NCBI GenBank assembly: GCA_015065935.1
Contig: SVPI01000005.1
Location: 1 to 64,000, forward strand
Reading direction: 5' to 3'
Source: Oscillospiraceae bacterium
GTDB lineage: Bacteria > Bacillota > Clostridia > Oscillospirales > Acutalibacteraceae
Length of the DNA: 64,000 nt
Every line of letters starts with the position of its first letter. Position 1 is the first letter of the stretch. Positions 8,367 through 18,500 of the stretch are shown one piece after another. Made by a program: the position numbers and the translations under genes. The notes under the pieces are model-generated. The model saw nothing but the letters and a program-made list of their open reading frames with translations, did not search any database and had not been told where the DNA came from.

Positions 8367-8953
8367 TTCCACTCCTGATAATTTTGGGCATTGTTTTTAT
8401 AATTTTGCTTTTACTTTTAATTCCTGTTTCTTTTTCCCTAAGCTTTAATGAGAATTTTGATTACACGCTTAAATATGGACTAATTAAAATTCCATTAGAA
8501 TCAAAAAAGACAAAAACGGATAAAAAGCAGGAAAAAAAGGAAAATTATTTTAAAAAGCTTTTTAGAGAAAAAGGCTTCGAGGCGGCTTTTAGCGAACTTT
8601 GTTTTTATGCAAAAATCTTTTTAGAAAAGATTTTCTACCTCTTAAAGAAAATAAAATTTAAAATTTTTAATCTTAAAATCAGCGTTGGTGGGGCAGATGC
8701 CGCCAAAACAGCAATTAGCTATGGGGTTATTTCTTCGGCGGTTTATTATGTTCTGGGTTTTCTTGATTCTAATGTTAACCTTAAAATCAAAGAAATTGAT
8801 ATTTCCTCAAACTTTAATTCGCGTGCCACCAAGGCGGAATTTAATTTAAAAGCTTCGCTTAGGCCAATCTACGCCATTTTAGCAGCATTTGCGCTAGTTA
8901 AAATTATTTTAGAAATTAAAAATAAGGAGTTAATTAACAATGAGCGACAGTAA
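8363..8953 (+). CDS. DUF2953 domain-containing protein
   Basis: Protein of 196 residues with one N-terminal hydrophobic helix (PLLIILGIVFIILLLLLI), a lysine-rich linker at about residues 45-75 and a soluble C-terminal part. The layout and the position directly before ytfJ match the DUF2953 proteins of sporulating Firmicutes; their function is not known. It starts with GTG inside the end of scpB and overlaps ytfJ by 14 nt, so it belongs to the same operon. A role tied to spore formation is inferred from the neighbour only. Confidence 0.7.
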   Translation: MIPLLIILGIVFIILLLLLIPVSFSLSFNENFDYTLKYGLIKIPLESKKTKTDKKQEKKENYFKKLFREKGFEAAFSELCFYAKIFLEKIFYLLKKIKFKIFNLKISVGGADAAKTAISYGVISSAVYYVLGFLDSNVNLKIKEIDISSNFNSRATKAEFNLKASLRPIYAILAAFALVKIILEIKNKELINNERQ

Positions 8954-9308
8954 CATTAAAAGCATTATGGATTCAACAATGAATAATCTCCACGCAATGG
9001 TTGATGCCGATACAATTGTTGGAAGTCCCATAACCGTTGGTGATATCACCTTAATCCCTGTTTCGAAGGTTGCTTTCGGTCTTGCAACAGGCGGTTCTGA
9101 TTTTCCCAGCAAAAATCAGCAAGGTCTTTTTGGCGGCGGTGGCGGCGCAGGTGTTACTATTACACCTATTGCTTTTATGGCTATTACCGGCTCAACCGTT
9201 AAAATGTTGCCTATTTATAACGAGATAACATCTATTGAAAAGGCAATTGATATGGCTCCCGAGATTCTTGAAAAGGCTAAAGAGCTTTTTAAAAAAGAGG
9301 ATAAATAA
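8940..9308 (+). CDS. ytfJ: Sporulation protein YtfJ (GerW family)
   Basis: Protein of 122 residues. The GerW/YtfJ family is recognised from AMVDADTIVGSPITVGD, the TLIPVSKVAFGLATGG segment, the glycine-rich GLFGGGGGAGVTITPIAF loop and the conserved ending region. In Bacillus the protein is made in the forespore and is needed for lysozyme-dependent germination. It overlaps the DUF2953 gene, an arrangement common in spore formers. Identification is firm; the biochemical role is not established. Confidence 0.92.
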   Translation: MSDSNIKSIMDSTMNNLHAMVDADTIVGSPITVGDITLIPVSKVAFGLATGGSDFPSKNQQGLFGGGGGAGVTITPIAFMAITGSTVKMLPIYNEITSIEKAIDMAPEILEKAKELFKKEDK

Positions 9309-9326
9309 TCAAAACTGTATAAATTC

Positions 9327-9361
9327 AAATTCACCCTCATATAAATTTTGAGGGTGAATTT
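9327..9361 (+). promoter_or_regulatory. Hairpin covering the RBS of the D,D-carboxypeptidase gene
   Basis: A perfect 13-bp stem (9327-9339 with 9349-9361) with a 9-nt loop. Its 3' arm contains GAGGGTG (9350-9356), the RBS for the GTG at 9363. It may terminate ytfJ transcripts, block translation of the next gene, or both. Confidence 0.55.
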
Positions 9362-9362
9362 T

Positions 9363-10481
9363 GTGAAAAAAACAATATTTTTCATTTTATTTTGCTTTTT
9401 ATTTTCTTTTAATGTGGGTGCAAACCCAAGTGTTTCGGCAAGATCTGCAGTGCTGATAAACGGCACAACAGGTGAGGTTATTTTTAGCAAAAACCAAAGC
9501 GAACAACTGCCAATGGCAAGCACAACAAAAATTATGACAGCACTCTTACTTGCTGAAGAAAACACACCGCAAAAACAGGTTACAGTTACAAAACAAATGG
9601 TTACGGTTGAGGGCTCCTCAATGGGGTTGCTACCGGGGGATACCGTGTCCTATAACGACCTGCTTTACGGTCTGCTACTAGCTTCGGGTAACGATGCCGC
9701 TAACAGTGTAGCCTACCTTCTTGGGGGCAGCCTTGAAGGCTTTGCAAAGTTAATGAACTTAAAGGCAAAGCAGTTAGGTCTTTTACATACTAATTTTGTT
9801 ACACCTTCAGGTCTTGATAATGAAAATCACTATACAACTGCCTACGATTTAGCAAGGCTTGCGCAATATGCCATGAAAAATGAGGCTTTTTACACTGCCG
9901 CATCCTCAAAAAATGCCGTTCTGAATTACGGAAATCCGCCTTACCGCAGACAACTTACAAATCACAATAAATTGCTTAATTTGTATGATGGTGCAGTAGG
10001 TGTTAAAACAGGCTTTACCAAAAAATCAGGCAGGTGCCTTGTTAGTGCGGCAAGGCGAAATAACGAATATCTTATTGCGGTAACCCTTAGTGCACCAAAT
10101 GATTGGCAGGACCACAAAGCAATGCTTGATTTTGGATTTGAGGCTTTTGTTGATAAGACTTTCGATTTTAAAGAACAAACCATTAACGTTCCTGTGGTTT
10201 CGGGAGAAATTGACCGCGTTACCGTAAATATCCCCAGCCTTACGGTCGCTGTTGCCAATGAGAAAAATTCCGATTTTAGCACTGAATGCCTTGTTCCGAA
10301 ATTTCTTTATGCACCTCTTAAAGAAGGGGATATAGTTGGGCAAGTAGTTTTAAAATACAAAGATGAAGTTATTAAATCTGAAAATTTAATTTGCGAAAAG
10401 GAAATTAAAATTAAAATTGAGAAAAAAACATTTTTAGACAGCTTTTTTCAAATATTTTTATTGCTTATAAAACAAATTTAG
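9363..10481 (+). CDS. D-alanyl-D-alanine carboxypeptidase (DacF/PBP5 type)
   Basis: Protein of 372 residues with an N-terminal signal peptide (KKTIFFILFCFLFSFNVGA). It trims the terminal D-Ala from peptidoglycan stem peptides outside the membrane. The S11 peptidase motifs are all visible: MASTTKIMTA (SxxK), SGNDAANS (SxN) and VGVKTGFTKKSG (KTG). The PBP5 C-terminal beta domain follows, then a hydrophobic tail (FLDSFFQIFLLLIKQI) that could anchor it in the membrane. The GTG at 9363 is preferred over the TTG at 9348 because of GAGGGTG spacing and the signal peptide. In spore formers this position often belongs to DacF. Confidence 0.92.
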   Translation: MKKTIFFILFCFLFSFNVGANPSVSARSAVLINGTTGEVIFSKNQSEQLPMASTTKIMTALLLAEENTPQKQVTVTKQMVTVEGSSMGLLPGDTVSYNDLLYGLLLASGNDAANSVAYLLGGSLEGFAKLMNLKAKQLGLLHTNFVTPSGLDNENHYTTAYDLARLAQYAMKNEAFYTAASSKNAVLNYGNPPYRRQLTNHNKLLNLYDGAVGVKTGFTKKSGRCLVSAARRNNEYLIAVTLSAPNDWQDHKAMLDFGFEAFVDKTFDFKEQTINVPVVSGEIDRVTVNIPSLTVAVANEKNSDFSTECLVPKFLYAPLKEGDIVGQVVLKYKDEVIKSENLICEKEIKIKIEKKTFLDSFFQIFLLLIKQI

Positions 10482-10490
10482 GAGTTAAAA

Positions 10491-11234
10491 ATGCAAACAA
10501 AAAGGATTAGAATTCAAAAGCATCTTTCTCAGTGTGGTATTGCTTCAAGACGCCGTGCTGAAGAGCTTATAATGCAGGGCAAGGTTAAGGTTAACGGCAG
10601 GGTTGCACAAATTGGTGATTCGGTTGACCCAAAGCGTGATAAGGTTTCGGTTTCGGGCAAGAACGTTGTTGCTGTTAATGAAAAAAGATACATTATGCTT
10701 TATAAACCACGCGGTTTTGTTACAACAATGCACGATGAAAAAGACCGCAAGTGTGTTAATGACCTTGTTCGCGATGTTGGAGTTACTGTTTTTCCTGTTG
10801 GCAGACTTGATAAAAACTCCGAGGGTCTTTTACTGCTTACAAACGATGGTGAATTTGCAAACCATTTAACCCATCCTTCAAGCCACGTTAACAAAACCTA
10901 CCGTGTTACGGTTGGCGGTGCTGTTAATGATGAACAAATTGATAAAATGGCAACCGGTATTATGTTAGATTCAAAGCTAACCCTGCCGTGTGATGTTTAT
11001 GTAATTGAGCGCAAGGCCGATAGAACAGTGCTTATTTTTACAATTCACGAGGGAAGAAACCGCCAAATCAGAAGAATGTGTGAGGCAGTAGGACTCAGTG
11101 TTCTTAGGCTTAAGCGTACCGAAATTGCAGGTGTAAAGCTTGGAATGCTTCCTCAAGGTAAGTGGCGCGATTTAAACGAGAGGGAGCTTAAACGCCTTAA
11201 TGCTATTTCTGCTTCAAAGGGGGAGAGCAAATGA
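10491..11234 (+). CDS. rluB: Pseudouridine synthase, RsuA/RluB family
   Basis: Protein of 247 residues. The N-terminal S4 RNA-binding domain (IRIQKHLSQCGIASRRRAEELI) is followed by the catalytic domain with the family motif VGRLDKNSEGLLLLTNDG, whose Asp is the catalytic residue, and HEGRNRQIRRMCEAVG. By family it converts uridine to pseudouridine in rRNA, most likely 23S helix 93 (RluB). RsuA and RluE specificities cannot be excluded by eye, but the position after scpB and dac is the usual rluB position in Firmicutes. The stop overlaps the next gene by 4 nt. Confidence 0.88.
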   Translation: MQTKRIRIQKHLSQCGIASRRRAEELIMQGKVKVNGRVAQIGDSVDPKRDKVSVSGKNVVAVNEKRYIMLYKPRGFVTTMHDEKDRKCVNDLVRDVGVTVFPVGRLDKNSEGLLLLTNDGEFANHLTHPSSHVNKTYRVTVGGAVNDEQIDKMATGIMLDSKLTLPCDVYVIERKADRTVLIFTIHEGRNRQIRRMCEAVGLSVLRLKRTEIAGVKLGMLPQGKWRDLNERELKRLNAISASKGESK

Positions 11235-11605
11235 TTAAGGTTGTTCAGATTGATAGCTATGAAGAAACAAAAATCGCTTTTAATTTAAAAGGAATTGAAT
11301 TTGGCCCTTTTCATTTTTGTTCGGCGGTTTTTGATGGCGATGAAAAAATCGGAGAATGCTTTTATAAGTATGATAATGACAGCGTTATAATAAAAGATAT
11401 TTTCCCAAAGGGCGATTTACTGCTTGTTGATGGTATCCTTCGCAGTGTGTTTTTTGTTGCATCAAACAAGGGGATAGAAAATGCTTTTTATGAAAATGAA
11501 GAGTTTGAGCCCATTTATGAAAAACTGGGATTTTTACTTAATAAGGATTCTAAAAGCTTGAAGCTTAAAAAGATTTTTGAGGCCTGCTCGGGCTGTAAAA
11601 ACTAA
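11231..11605 (+). CDS. Small GNAT-like protein of unknown function
   Basis: Protein of 124 residues, translationally coupled to rluB (ATGA overlap). The strand pattern, with LLLVDGILRSVFFVASNKGI in the middle and FEPIYEKLGFLL toward the end, looks like a shortened GNAT acetyltransferase fold, where the last motif (YEKLGF) resembles motif B. The acetyl-CoA loop is not convincing. The C-terminus carries two cysteines (CSGCKN). I cannot assign a substrate, and the GNAT suggestion is tentative. Confidence 0.55.
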   Translation: MIKVVQIDSYEETKIAFNLKGIEFGPFHFCSAVFDGDEKIGECFYKYDNDSVIIKDIFPKGDLLLVDGILRSVFFVASNKGIENAFYENEEFEPIYEKLGFLLNKDSKSLKLKKIFEACSGCKN

Positions 11606-11620
11606 TTAAATAAAAAATGC

Positions 11621-11649
11621 TTGCAAATTATAAGCTTTTATGTTATTAT
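11621..11649 (+). promoter_or_regulatory. Sigma-A-type promoter of secG
   Basis: TTGCAA (11621-11626) and TATTAT (11644-11649) with a 17-nt spacer, 35 nt before the secG start. Confidence 0.55.
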
Positions 11650-11683
11650 AACTGTTGTGTAAAATTTTTGGAGGTCATTTAAT

Positions 11684-11932
11684 ATGAATGCTTTACAAAT
11701 TATTGTTGGTGCCATTGTTCTTATTTTGGCAGTTTTAATTATTTTGGTTATTCTTTTACAGCAGGGTCGTCGTTCAGGCGTTAATGGTGCAATTTCCGGC
11801 GCAGCCGATACCTTCCTTTCTAAAAACAAGGCTCGTCATCTCGATGCAGTTCTTCCTCGCTGGACTAAGTATCTTGCAATTGCATTTTTTGTTTTGGTTA
11901 TTCTTGCAAATGTTCTTGTTGCGGTATTATAA
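11684..11932 (+). CDS. secG: Preprotein translocase subunit SecG
   Basis: Protein of 82 residues with two transmembrane helices (about residues 2-22 and 61-81). The conserved loop between them (LLQQGRRSGVNGAISGAADTF) is typical of SecG, the accessory subunit of the SecYEG channel. The RBS is GGAGG. It is monocistronic, between its own promoter and a strong terminator. Confidence 0.93.
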   Translation: MNALQIIVGAIVLILAVLIILVILLQQGRRSGVNGAISGAADTFLSKNKARHLDAVLPRWTKYLAIAFFVLVILANVLVAVL

Positions 11933-11945
11933 AATTTAAAAAAGC

Positions 11946-11980
11946 AAACAGCCGTACCATTTATGGTACGGCTGTTTTTG
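11946..11980 (+). terminator. Intrinsic terminator of secG
   Basis: A perfect stem of up to 15 bp (11946-11960 with 11963-11977) ending in TTTTT. Confidence 0.88.
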
Positions 11981-12026
11981 TATTATAAAGATAAACTCGG
12001 CATAAACATTAGTAAGAGGTGTTTTT

Positions 12027-12287
12027 ATGCAGGTTTTTATAACGGTTTTAGCTATAATTCTTACAATATATTGTTTTATATATCTTTTTTTACTTTTTAA
12101 ACTTAAAAATCCCTTTAAAAATTTAATAATTAATGCTATTATAGGTATAGTGGCACTTTTAATTATTTATTTAATACGTAATGTTTCAGGCTTTTTTATT
12201 CCTATTAACCAGTGGACTGTTTTGGCTAGCGCAGCGGGAGGCCTGCCTGCTGTGTGTGGTATTTTGGTAATACGAATTTTACTTTAG
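12027..12287 (+). CDS. bofA: Pro-sigma-K processing inhibitor BofA family protein
   Basis: Protein of 86 residues with three hydrophobic segments. The C-terminal part, SGFFIPINQWTVLASAAGGLP followed by a last hydrophobic helix, fits the BofA pattern (conserved Asn, then a Gly-x-Pro-Gly-like turn), although the turn here reads GGLPAV. In Bacillus, BofA holds the SpoIVFB protease inactive until engulfment signals arrive. No spoIVFB is in this window apart from the distant M50 protein at 6369. The family call is probable. Its stop overlaps the RBS of addB. Confidence 0.65.
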   Translation: MQVFITVLAIILTIYCFIYLFLLFKLKNPFKNLIINAIIGIVALLIIYLIRNVSGFFIPINQWTVLASAAGGLPAVCGILVIRILL

Positions 12288-12297
12288 GAGGGTTACT

Positions 12298-15200
12298 TTG
12301 CTTAATTTTATTCTTGGACGCGCAGCAACCGGTAAAACCTATGAAATAATGCAAAGACTTAAAAAAGATGTTTTAGACGGCAAGGATGTTGTTTTGCTTG
12401 TCCCCGAGCAATTTAGCTTTGAGAGCGAAAGGGAAGTTTTACACACCCTTGGTGATAACTCATCAACGCTTGTTAGCGTTCTAAATTTCACACGAATGTG
12501 TGATGAGGTTAATCGCTTAGCGGGTGGTAACGCCTTTTCTGTTATGAGCGAGTGTGATAAAATTGTCACCATGCGAACAACGCTTAATACTGTTCGGGAC
12601 GAGCTTGTATTATGGAAAAAATATTATAACTCTGCTAGATTTGCTAAGGTAATGCTGGGCGCTATTGATGAGTTAAAAGCCTGCGCAATAAGTGCCGAGG
12701 ATATTTATGCACTGAGCGCCCCTACTGCGCTGAGTGCAAAGCTTAACGACTTATTTAAAATTTATTCTACCTACGATGCGCTTATTAGCAACCGTTTTAT
12801 TGACCCTTCGGACAAGCTTACACATCTTTACACAAAACTTGCCGATTTTCGTTATTTTGAGGGCAAAGAGGTTTATATCGATTCCTTTAAGGAATTCTCA
12901 GGTCAGCAATATAAAATTTTAGAGCGTATTTTTTCGCAGTGCAACAATGTAACTGTTTCTTTACTTTCAAATGGAGACTTCAGCGATAAGCCTGATAATT
13001 TCTTAGGACTTAAAAAATTACATAAAAATTTAGAAAGAATTGCAAAAAAGTTTGGTGTTAAAATTAGTGAGCCCACAATTTTAAACGATGGAAAATATAA
13101 TTCGGCAGAACTAAAAACCCTTGAACAGCTTTTGGCAGGTGAAAAGGTTTCATTTGAAGGCGAAACCAAGGATATTACAATTTTTAACGCTTCATCGGTT
13201 TACAGTGAGGCTGATTTTGTTATGCGAACAATTCGCCGCTTAACACGCGAAGAGGGGTATAGATACCGGGATTTTGTTGTTATTGCGCGAGACACCGCAG
13301 CTTATGAAAAAGCAATGCTTAGTGCGGCAAGAAAAAACAAGGTAAGCTGCTTTTATGATAAAAGGCAGTCAATTTCGCAAAACCCAATTTGCGTTATGAC
13401 CCTTGCAGCTCTAAAGGCAGCGCAAAGAATATCAACAAAGGAAATTCTTACTTTTCTTAAAAGTGACCTTGCAACCCTTAGCTTTGATGAAATTTCCGAA
13501 CTTGAAAATTATTGCTTTATTTGGAATATTGACAGTGCTTTATGGCACGATGACTGGACTATGAATCCAAATGGTCTTGAGCAAAACGAACTGTGTGAAA
13601 AAACCGAAAAACAGCTTGAACATTTAAATATTCTGAGAAAAAAGGCTCTTGAGCCAATTTTAGAGCTTAAAAAATCCATTGGAGGCACTGCAAAGCAGTA
13701 TTGCACGGCAATTTTCAAATTAATTAAGGATTGTCACTGTGAAGAGAAACTTAAAGCACTTTATAATAACTTAATAGAGGAAGGCAGTGTAGATGAAGCA
13801 GACGTTTTGCGACAAGGCTATGACTGCTTTATTGGCGTTCTCGAAAGTGTGGTTAAATGTCTCGGAGAAAGGCCGGTTTCTTTTCAGGATTTTTATGACA
13901 CGCTTTGTGTTGCTATAGAGGCCTCAAGCGTTGGCACAATTCCGCAAATGCTTGACCAGATTACTTTTGGCGCCGCTGAGCGCATAAGACCTTCAAGACC
14001 TAAAATTGCCTTTGTTGTAGGAATGAATCTTGGCGTTTTTCCCGCAACAATTGCTCAGCACGGAATTTTTGCCCCTTATGAACGTAGTCAGCTTATTGAT
14101 TTAGGCCTCGATTTAGGCAACGACCTTGTAGGCCTTTCAGCAAAGGAAAACCTACTGGTTTATTCCTCAATTTGTTGTGCCTCGGATAAGGTGTTTATTT
14201 CCTATCTTTCGGGTGCTGCGGCAGGCGATAATGATTCTCCTGCGGCGGTTATTAAACGCGTTAAAAATTGTTTTTCCGGCACCGTTACGTTAAGCGAAAA
14301 GGACACGGCATTTCATGATAATCTGCCCGAAACATTAAACTGTGCTGCCGAAAACTTTGCAGTTAATTTTAATGCCGAAAACGGTATTACTGATGTTTAT
14401 TATGAGGCAGCAAATAAAAATCCTGAACTAGATGGCAGATTAAAGTCGGTTGTATTAATTAAAAACGAAGGGGAATACACCCTAGACAGTGAGTCTGCTC
14501 AAAAGCTTTTTGGTGATAAAATTAACCTTTCGCCATCGGCCTTTGAAAAATATCAAACCTGTCCTTTTTCTTTCTTTTGCAATTATGGTTTGCGGCTTTC
14601 TACCCTTAAAACGGCCTCCTTTGACCCGCTTCAAAGAGGTACTATAGTTCATTATGTGCTGGAAAACTTTGTTAAACAGCACGGCAATGAGTTACACACA
14701 CTAAGCTTTGAGGATTGCCAAAAAGCAGTAGATGAGCTTTTAAAGGACTATCTTTTAAAGGTTCCCGGCTATTTCCAGTCTGTTTCTGCAAGAAATGAGT
14801 TTATAATTAGTACCATTGCAACCTCTCTTTATGCAGTTGTTTGGCAGCTAACCTGCGAACTTGCACAGTCGGGTTTTGTGCCTAAAAAGTGCGAATTCGT
14901 TATTGGCCTTGAAAACCCTGATATACCTGCAACGGAAATTAAGGTTGATGATAAAACCAGCGTTAATTTGCGTGGAAAAATTGACCGTGTTGATGTTTGG
15001 AACGGCTATGTGCGAATTGTCGATTATAAGTCAGATGCAAAGGTGTTCAGGCTTTCAGAGGTTGTTTGCGGACTTAATATGCAAATGCTAATTTACCTTT
15101 ATGCGCTACTACTTAGCGAAAATGAGGAGTATTCAAACCTTAAAGTGGGGGGAGTGCTTTATATGCCTTCCAGCACTGATTTAGAGGAAAGCTCCCTTGC

Positions 15201-15570
15201 AATGAACGGACTTATTTTGGAAAATGAAGAACTGATTACTGCAATGGATAAGGAAAAAAGCGGTCAGTTTATTCCCGAATACAAATTCACAAAGACAGGC
15301 AAGCTGACAAAAGCATCATCCTTTGCAGGCAGAGAAACCTTTGATGCAATTTTTAATCACATAACACAGATGATGAAAAAAACAGGTGCCGCCATTCAAA
15401 ACGGAGAGATTTCGGTATCTCCCACCGACAGCCTCTCACACAATGCTTGTGATTATTGCGATTTTTACGGAATTTGCCACATTGAAAACAGTCCCCATAA
15501 AAAGGTTCAAAAATTAACTAACGATGAGGCTGTAGCACTTATGGAAGGAAGTGACAAAAATGGCATTTAA
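12298..15570 (+). CDS. addB: ATP-dependent helicase/deoxyribonuclease subunit B
   Basis: Protein of 1090 residues, close to the usual AddB length. With AddA it forms the RecBCD-like complex that resects double-strand breaks up to Chi. The N-terminal ATP site is LGRAATGKTYE. The C-terminal nuclease domain has IVDYKSD, and cysteines for the Fe-S cluster are placed as expected: TCPFSFFC around residue 752 and CDYCDFYGIC near the C-terminus. Translation starts at TTG with AGGAGGG directly upstream. addA begins within its last codons. Confidence 0.94.
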   Translation: MLNFILGRAATGKTYEIMQRLKKDVLDGKDVVLLVPEQFSFESEREVLHTLGDNSSTLVSVLNFTRMCDEVNRLAGGNAFSVMSECDKIVTMRTTLNTVRDELVLWKKYYNSARFAKVMLGAIDELKACAISAEDIYALSAPTALSAKLNDLFKIYSTYDALISNRFIDPSDKLTHLYTKLADFRYFEGKEVYIDSFKEFSGQQYKILERIFSQCNNVTVSLLSNGDFSDKPDNFLGLKKLHKNLERIAKKFGVKISEPTILNDGKYNSAELKTLEQLLAGEKVSFEGETKDITIFNASSVYSEADFVMRTIRRLTREEGYRYRDFVVIARDTAAYEKAMLSAARKNKVSCFYDKRQSISQNPICVMTLAALKAAQRISTKEILTFLKSDLATLSFDEISELENYCFIWNIDSALWHDDWTMNPNGLEQNELCEKTEKQLEHLNILRKKALEPILELKKSIGGTAKQYCTAIFKLIKDCHCEEKLKALYNNLIEEGSVDEADVLRQGYDCFIGVLESVVKCLGERPVSFQDFYDTLCVAIEASSVGTIPQMLDQITFGAAERIRPSRPKIAFVVGMNLGVFPATIAQHGIFAPYERSQLIDLGLDLGNDLVGLSAKENLLVYSSICCASDKVFISYLSGAAAGDNDSPAAVIKRVKNCFSGTVTLSEKDTAFHDNLPETLNCAAENFAVNFNAENGITDVYYEAANKNPELDGRLKSVVLIKNEGEYTLDSESAQKLFGDKINLSPSAFEKYQTCPFSFFCNYGLRLSTLKTASFDPLQRGTIVHYVLENFVKQHGNELHTLSFEDCQKAVDELLKDYLLKVPGYFQSVSARNEFIISTIATSLYAVVWQLTCELAQSGFVPKKCEFVIGLENPDIPATEIKVDDKTSVNLRGKIDRVDVWNGYVRIVDYKSDAKVFRLSEVVCGLNMQMLIYLYALLLSENEEYSNLKVGGVLYMPSSTDLEESSLAMNGLILENEELITAMDKEKSGQFIPEYKFTKTGKLTKASSFAGRETFDAIFNHITQMMKKTGAAIQNGEISVSPTDSLSHNACDYCDFYGICHIENSPHKKVQKLTNDEAVALMEGSDKNGI

Positions 15571-18500
15571 CCCAACTAGAGCCCAAAAGGCCGCAATAGA
15601 GGCCAAGGGCAATGTACTTGTCAGCGCTGCGGCGGGTTCGGGCAAAACTGCCGTTTTAACCGAACGCGTTGCTTCACATATCGCCGACCTTGAAAATCCA
15701 ATAAGTGCTGATAGAATTCTCGTTGTAACCTTTACAAAGGCAGCAGCTGCCGAAATGCGCTCTCGTATTGAGGCAAAGCTTAACGAGCGCCTCCAGCAAA
15801 ATCCTGATAATATGCATTTAATTAGGCAAATGCTGCTTTTTCCAAGTGCAAAAATTTGCACTATTGACTCGTTTTGTATTGAGCTTGTTCGTGAGAATTT
15901 TGATAAGCTGGGTGTTAATCCTGATTTTAAAATTGTTGAGGAAAATGCCCTTAATACAATTAAAAATCAGGCTATTACCGAGATTTTTGAGGAGCAGTTT
16001 GCATCGAAAAACGCTGAGTTTCTAAGGCTGCTTCGGGTTGTTGGCTCAAGATATGATGATAGCACCCTTGCTTCCTATATAAGAAAAATTCAAGAATTCA
16101 CCTCAAAACTTCCAAATCCTAACGAGTGGTTAAAGACCGCCGCTGAGCAGAGCAATTTTGAGCTTAACGGCGAAAAATGGCGCGACCTTGCATTTGAAAC
16201 TGCGGCACAGCAGATAAAGCTTGTTATTGAAAAATCAAACACTGCACTTGAGCTTTTAGAGCAGTTTCCACAGTTTGAGGATACCTTTAAACCGCTGTTT
16301 TTAGAGCCCAAAATTTATGCCCAACAATTTTTAAGGGATATTGCCGATAAAAATTGGAACGCGCTGTACTTTGGTGTTTCATCAGCCGCATTCACAAGAA
16401 TGTCTAATAAAAAAATTCCTGATGATTGTCACGGAATTGTTATTGGTAAGAGGCTTCGCAAAGAATGTATTGAAATAATCAAAAAACTTAATGATACATT
16501 TTTTGACTTATGGGAAAATATTGCCGAAAACAATAAAATGCTTTACCCGCTTATAAAAAAGCTGGTGGAACTTGTTATTTCATATAATAAGCTTATTAAT
16601 AAAAAGCTAGATGAGCGCAATATTTTAACCTTCTACCGAACCGAACAGCTCGCCTTTCAGCTTTTGTGCCGTTATGAAAACGGCGAGCTTAAGGTTAATG
16701 ATTTTGCGAAGGAATATATTAATAGCTTTGATGAAATTCTTGTTGATGAATATCAGGATACTAACCCTTTACAGGATATGCTGTTTTGTGTTTTGTCAAA
16801 CAATGAAGAGCGCCTGTTTTTGGTTGGTGATGTTAAGCAAAGTATTTATGGTTTTAGAGGTGCTAATCCATCAAACTTCCTAGATAAGAAAAAAAGATAT
16901 GTACCTTTTGATAATCAGGAAGCAGCGGTTTCAAAGAAAATTATTCTTGGAAATAATTTCAGAAGTCGCAGTGAAATTTGTGATTTTATCAATTTTTTCT
17001 TTTCCGCTTTTATGACCAAAGAAAATGGCGAAATTGATTATGGCGATGAAGAAAGGCTTTATCCCGAAGCCAAATTTCCTGAGGCTTTAATTTCACCGGT
17101 TGAGGTTGGAATTATAGAAAACGAAAGTGAAAGTGCAGCAGAGGCTGAGGCGGATTATATTGCCGATTCTATTATTAAAACAATGAATGGCGGCAAGTGT
17201 ATTAGAGATGAAGATAATCCAAGTGAACTACGCCATGCAAGGTTTTCCGATTTTGCTGTTTTGCTTCGGGCCACAAGTAAAAATGCTCCGCTTTACGCCG
17301 CACAGCTTGAGAAAAGGGGAATACCCGTTTGTCTGGGTGCAGACCTTTTCTTTAAAAGCCGCGAGGTACAGTTTATTTTATCCCTATTAAGCGTTGTTGA
17401 TAACCCAACAAAGGAGGTTAATTTAGCAACCGTTTTGCTTTCGGGATTTTTCGGCTTTACTGCAGATGATTTGGCACTTATAAAGGCTAATGATAAGTAT
17501 AAAAATCTTTATGCAGGAGTAATATCTGCCGCAGATGCCGGCAACGAAAAATGTGCGCGCTGTGTTCACAAATTAATGCAGTACCGAAGAAAATTCACCA
17601 CAATGAAAATTTCGGATTTCATTGATTATGTTTATGAAGATTTAGGGCTGCTTAGTGCAGTTTGTTGTCTTGAAAACGGAATTAAGAGAAGGGATAATCT
17701 CCTTTTAATTCTGGAATTTGCCGGCGTTTATGAGGAAAATGAGGGCAAAAGCGTTACAGGCTTTTTAAAATTCCTTGAAGGCATTGATGAGAACAAACTT
17801 AAAAGCGGCTTTGAGGCTGATGAAAACAGTGTTAAAATCATTTCAATTCATCATTCAAAGGGCCTACAGTTTCCTGTTTGTTATTTTGCGGGTTGCAGTG
17901 AAAAATTCAATACAAGTGATTTTTCATCATATCTACTGCTGGATGAAGAATTGTATTTTTCTTTTAAATTCTTTGACCCGCAGTCAAAAAGAAAGCTTTC
18001 AACAATTCAGCGCCAAATTCTTATTTCTAAAGCTCGGCAAAAACAGCTTGAGGAGGAACTGCGCCTTGCATATGTTGCAATGACCCGAGCCCAGGACAAG
18101 CTTGTTTTGCTGATTTCCGGTGAAAAGCTTAAGGAAAAGATTAAAGAAATTTCTGTGGTGCTTTATTCAAAAGGAAATACTGTTGATGGTGAAATTTTCA
18201 AAAATGCCGTTTGTTATACCGATTGGTTTTTACCTGCAGTTTTAACTCATTATTCATCAAACGAACTTAAAACAATTTCGGGTGCCGACGGTTTACTTGA
18301 TAAAATGCCAAATCCTTTTAAAATTAACTTTGTATTTTCAAATGATATTTTTAAGTCCGATATTAAGCATGTTGAATGTGAAAAAGCCAAACTCAACAAA
18401 GAACAAATTAATTGTGCTGCAGATAAACTTTTAGATAATTTAAAATTTGTTTATCCTTACGAGGAGATTTTGGGCATTGCCTCTAAGGCATCGGTTTCGC

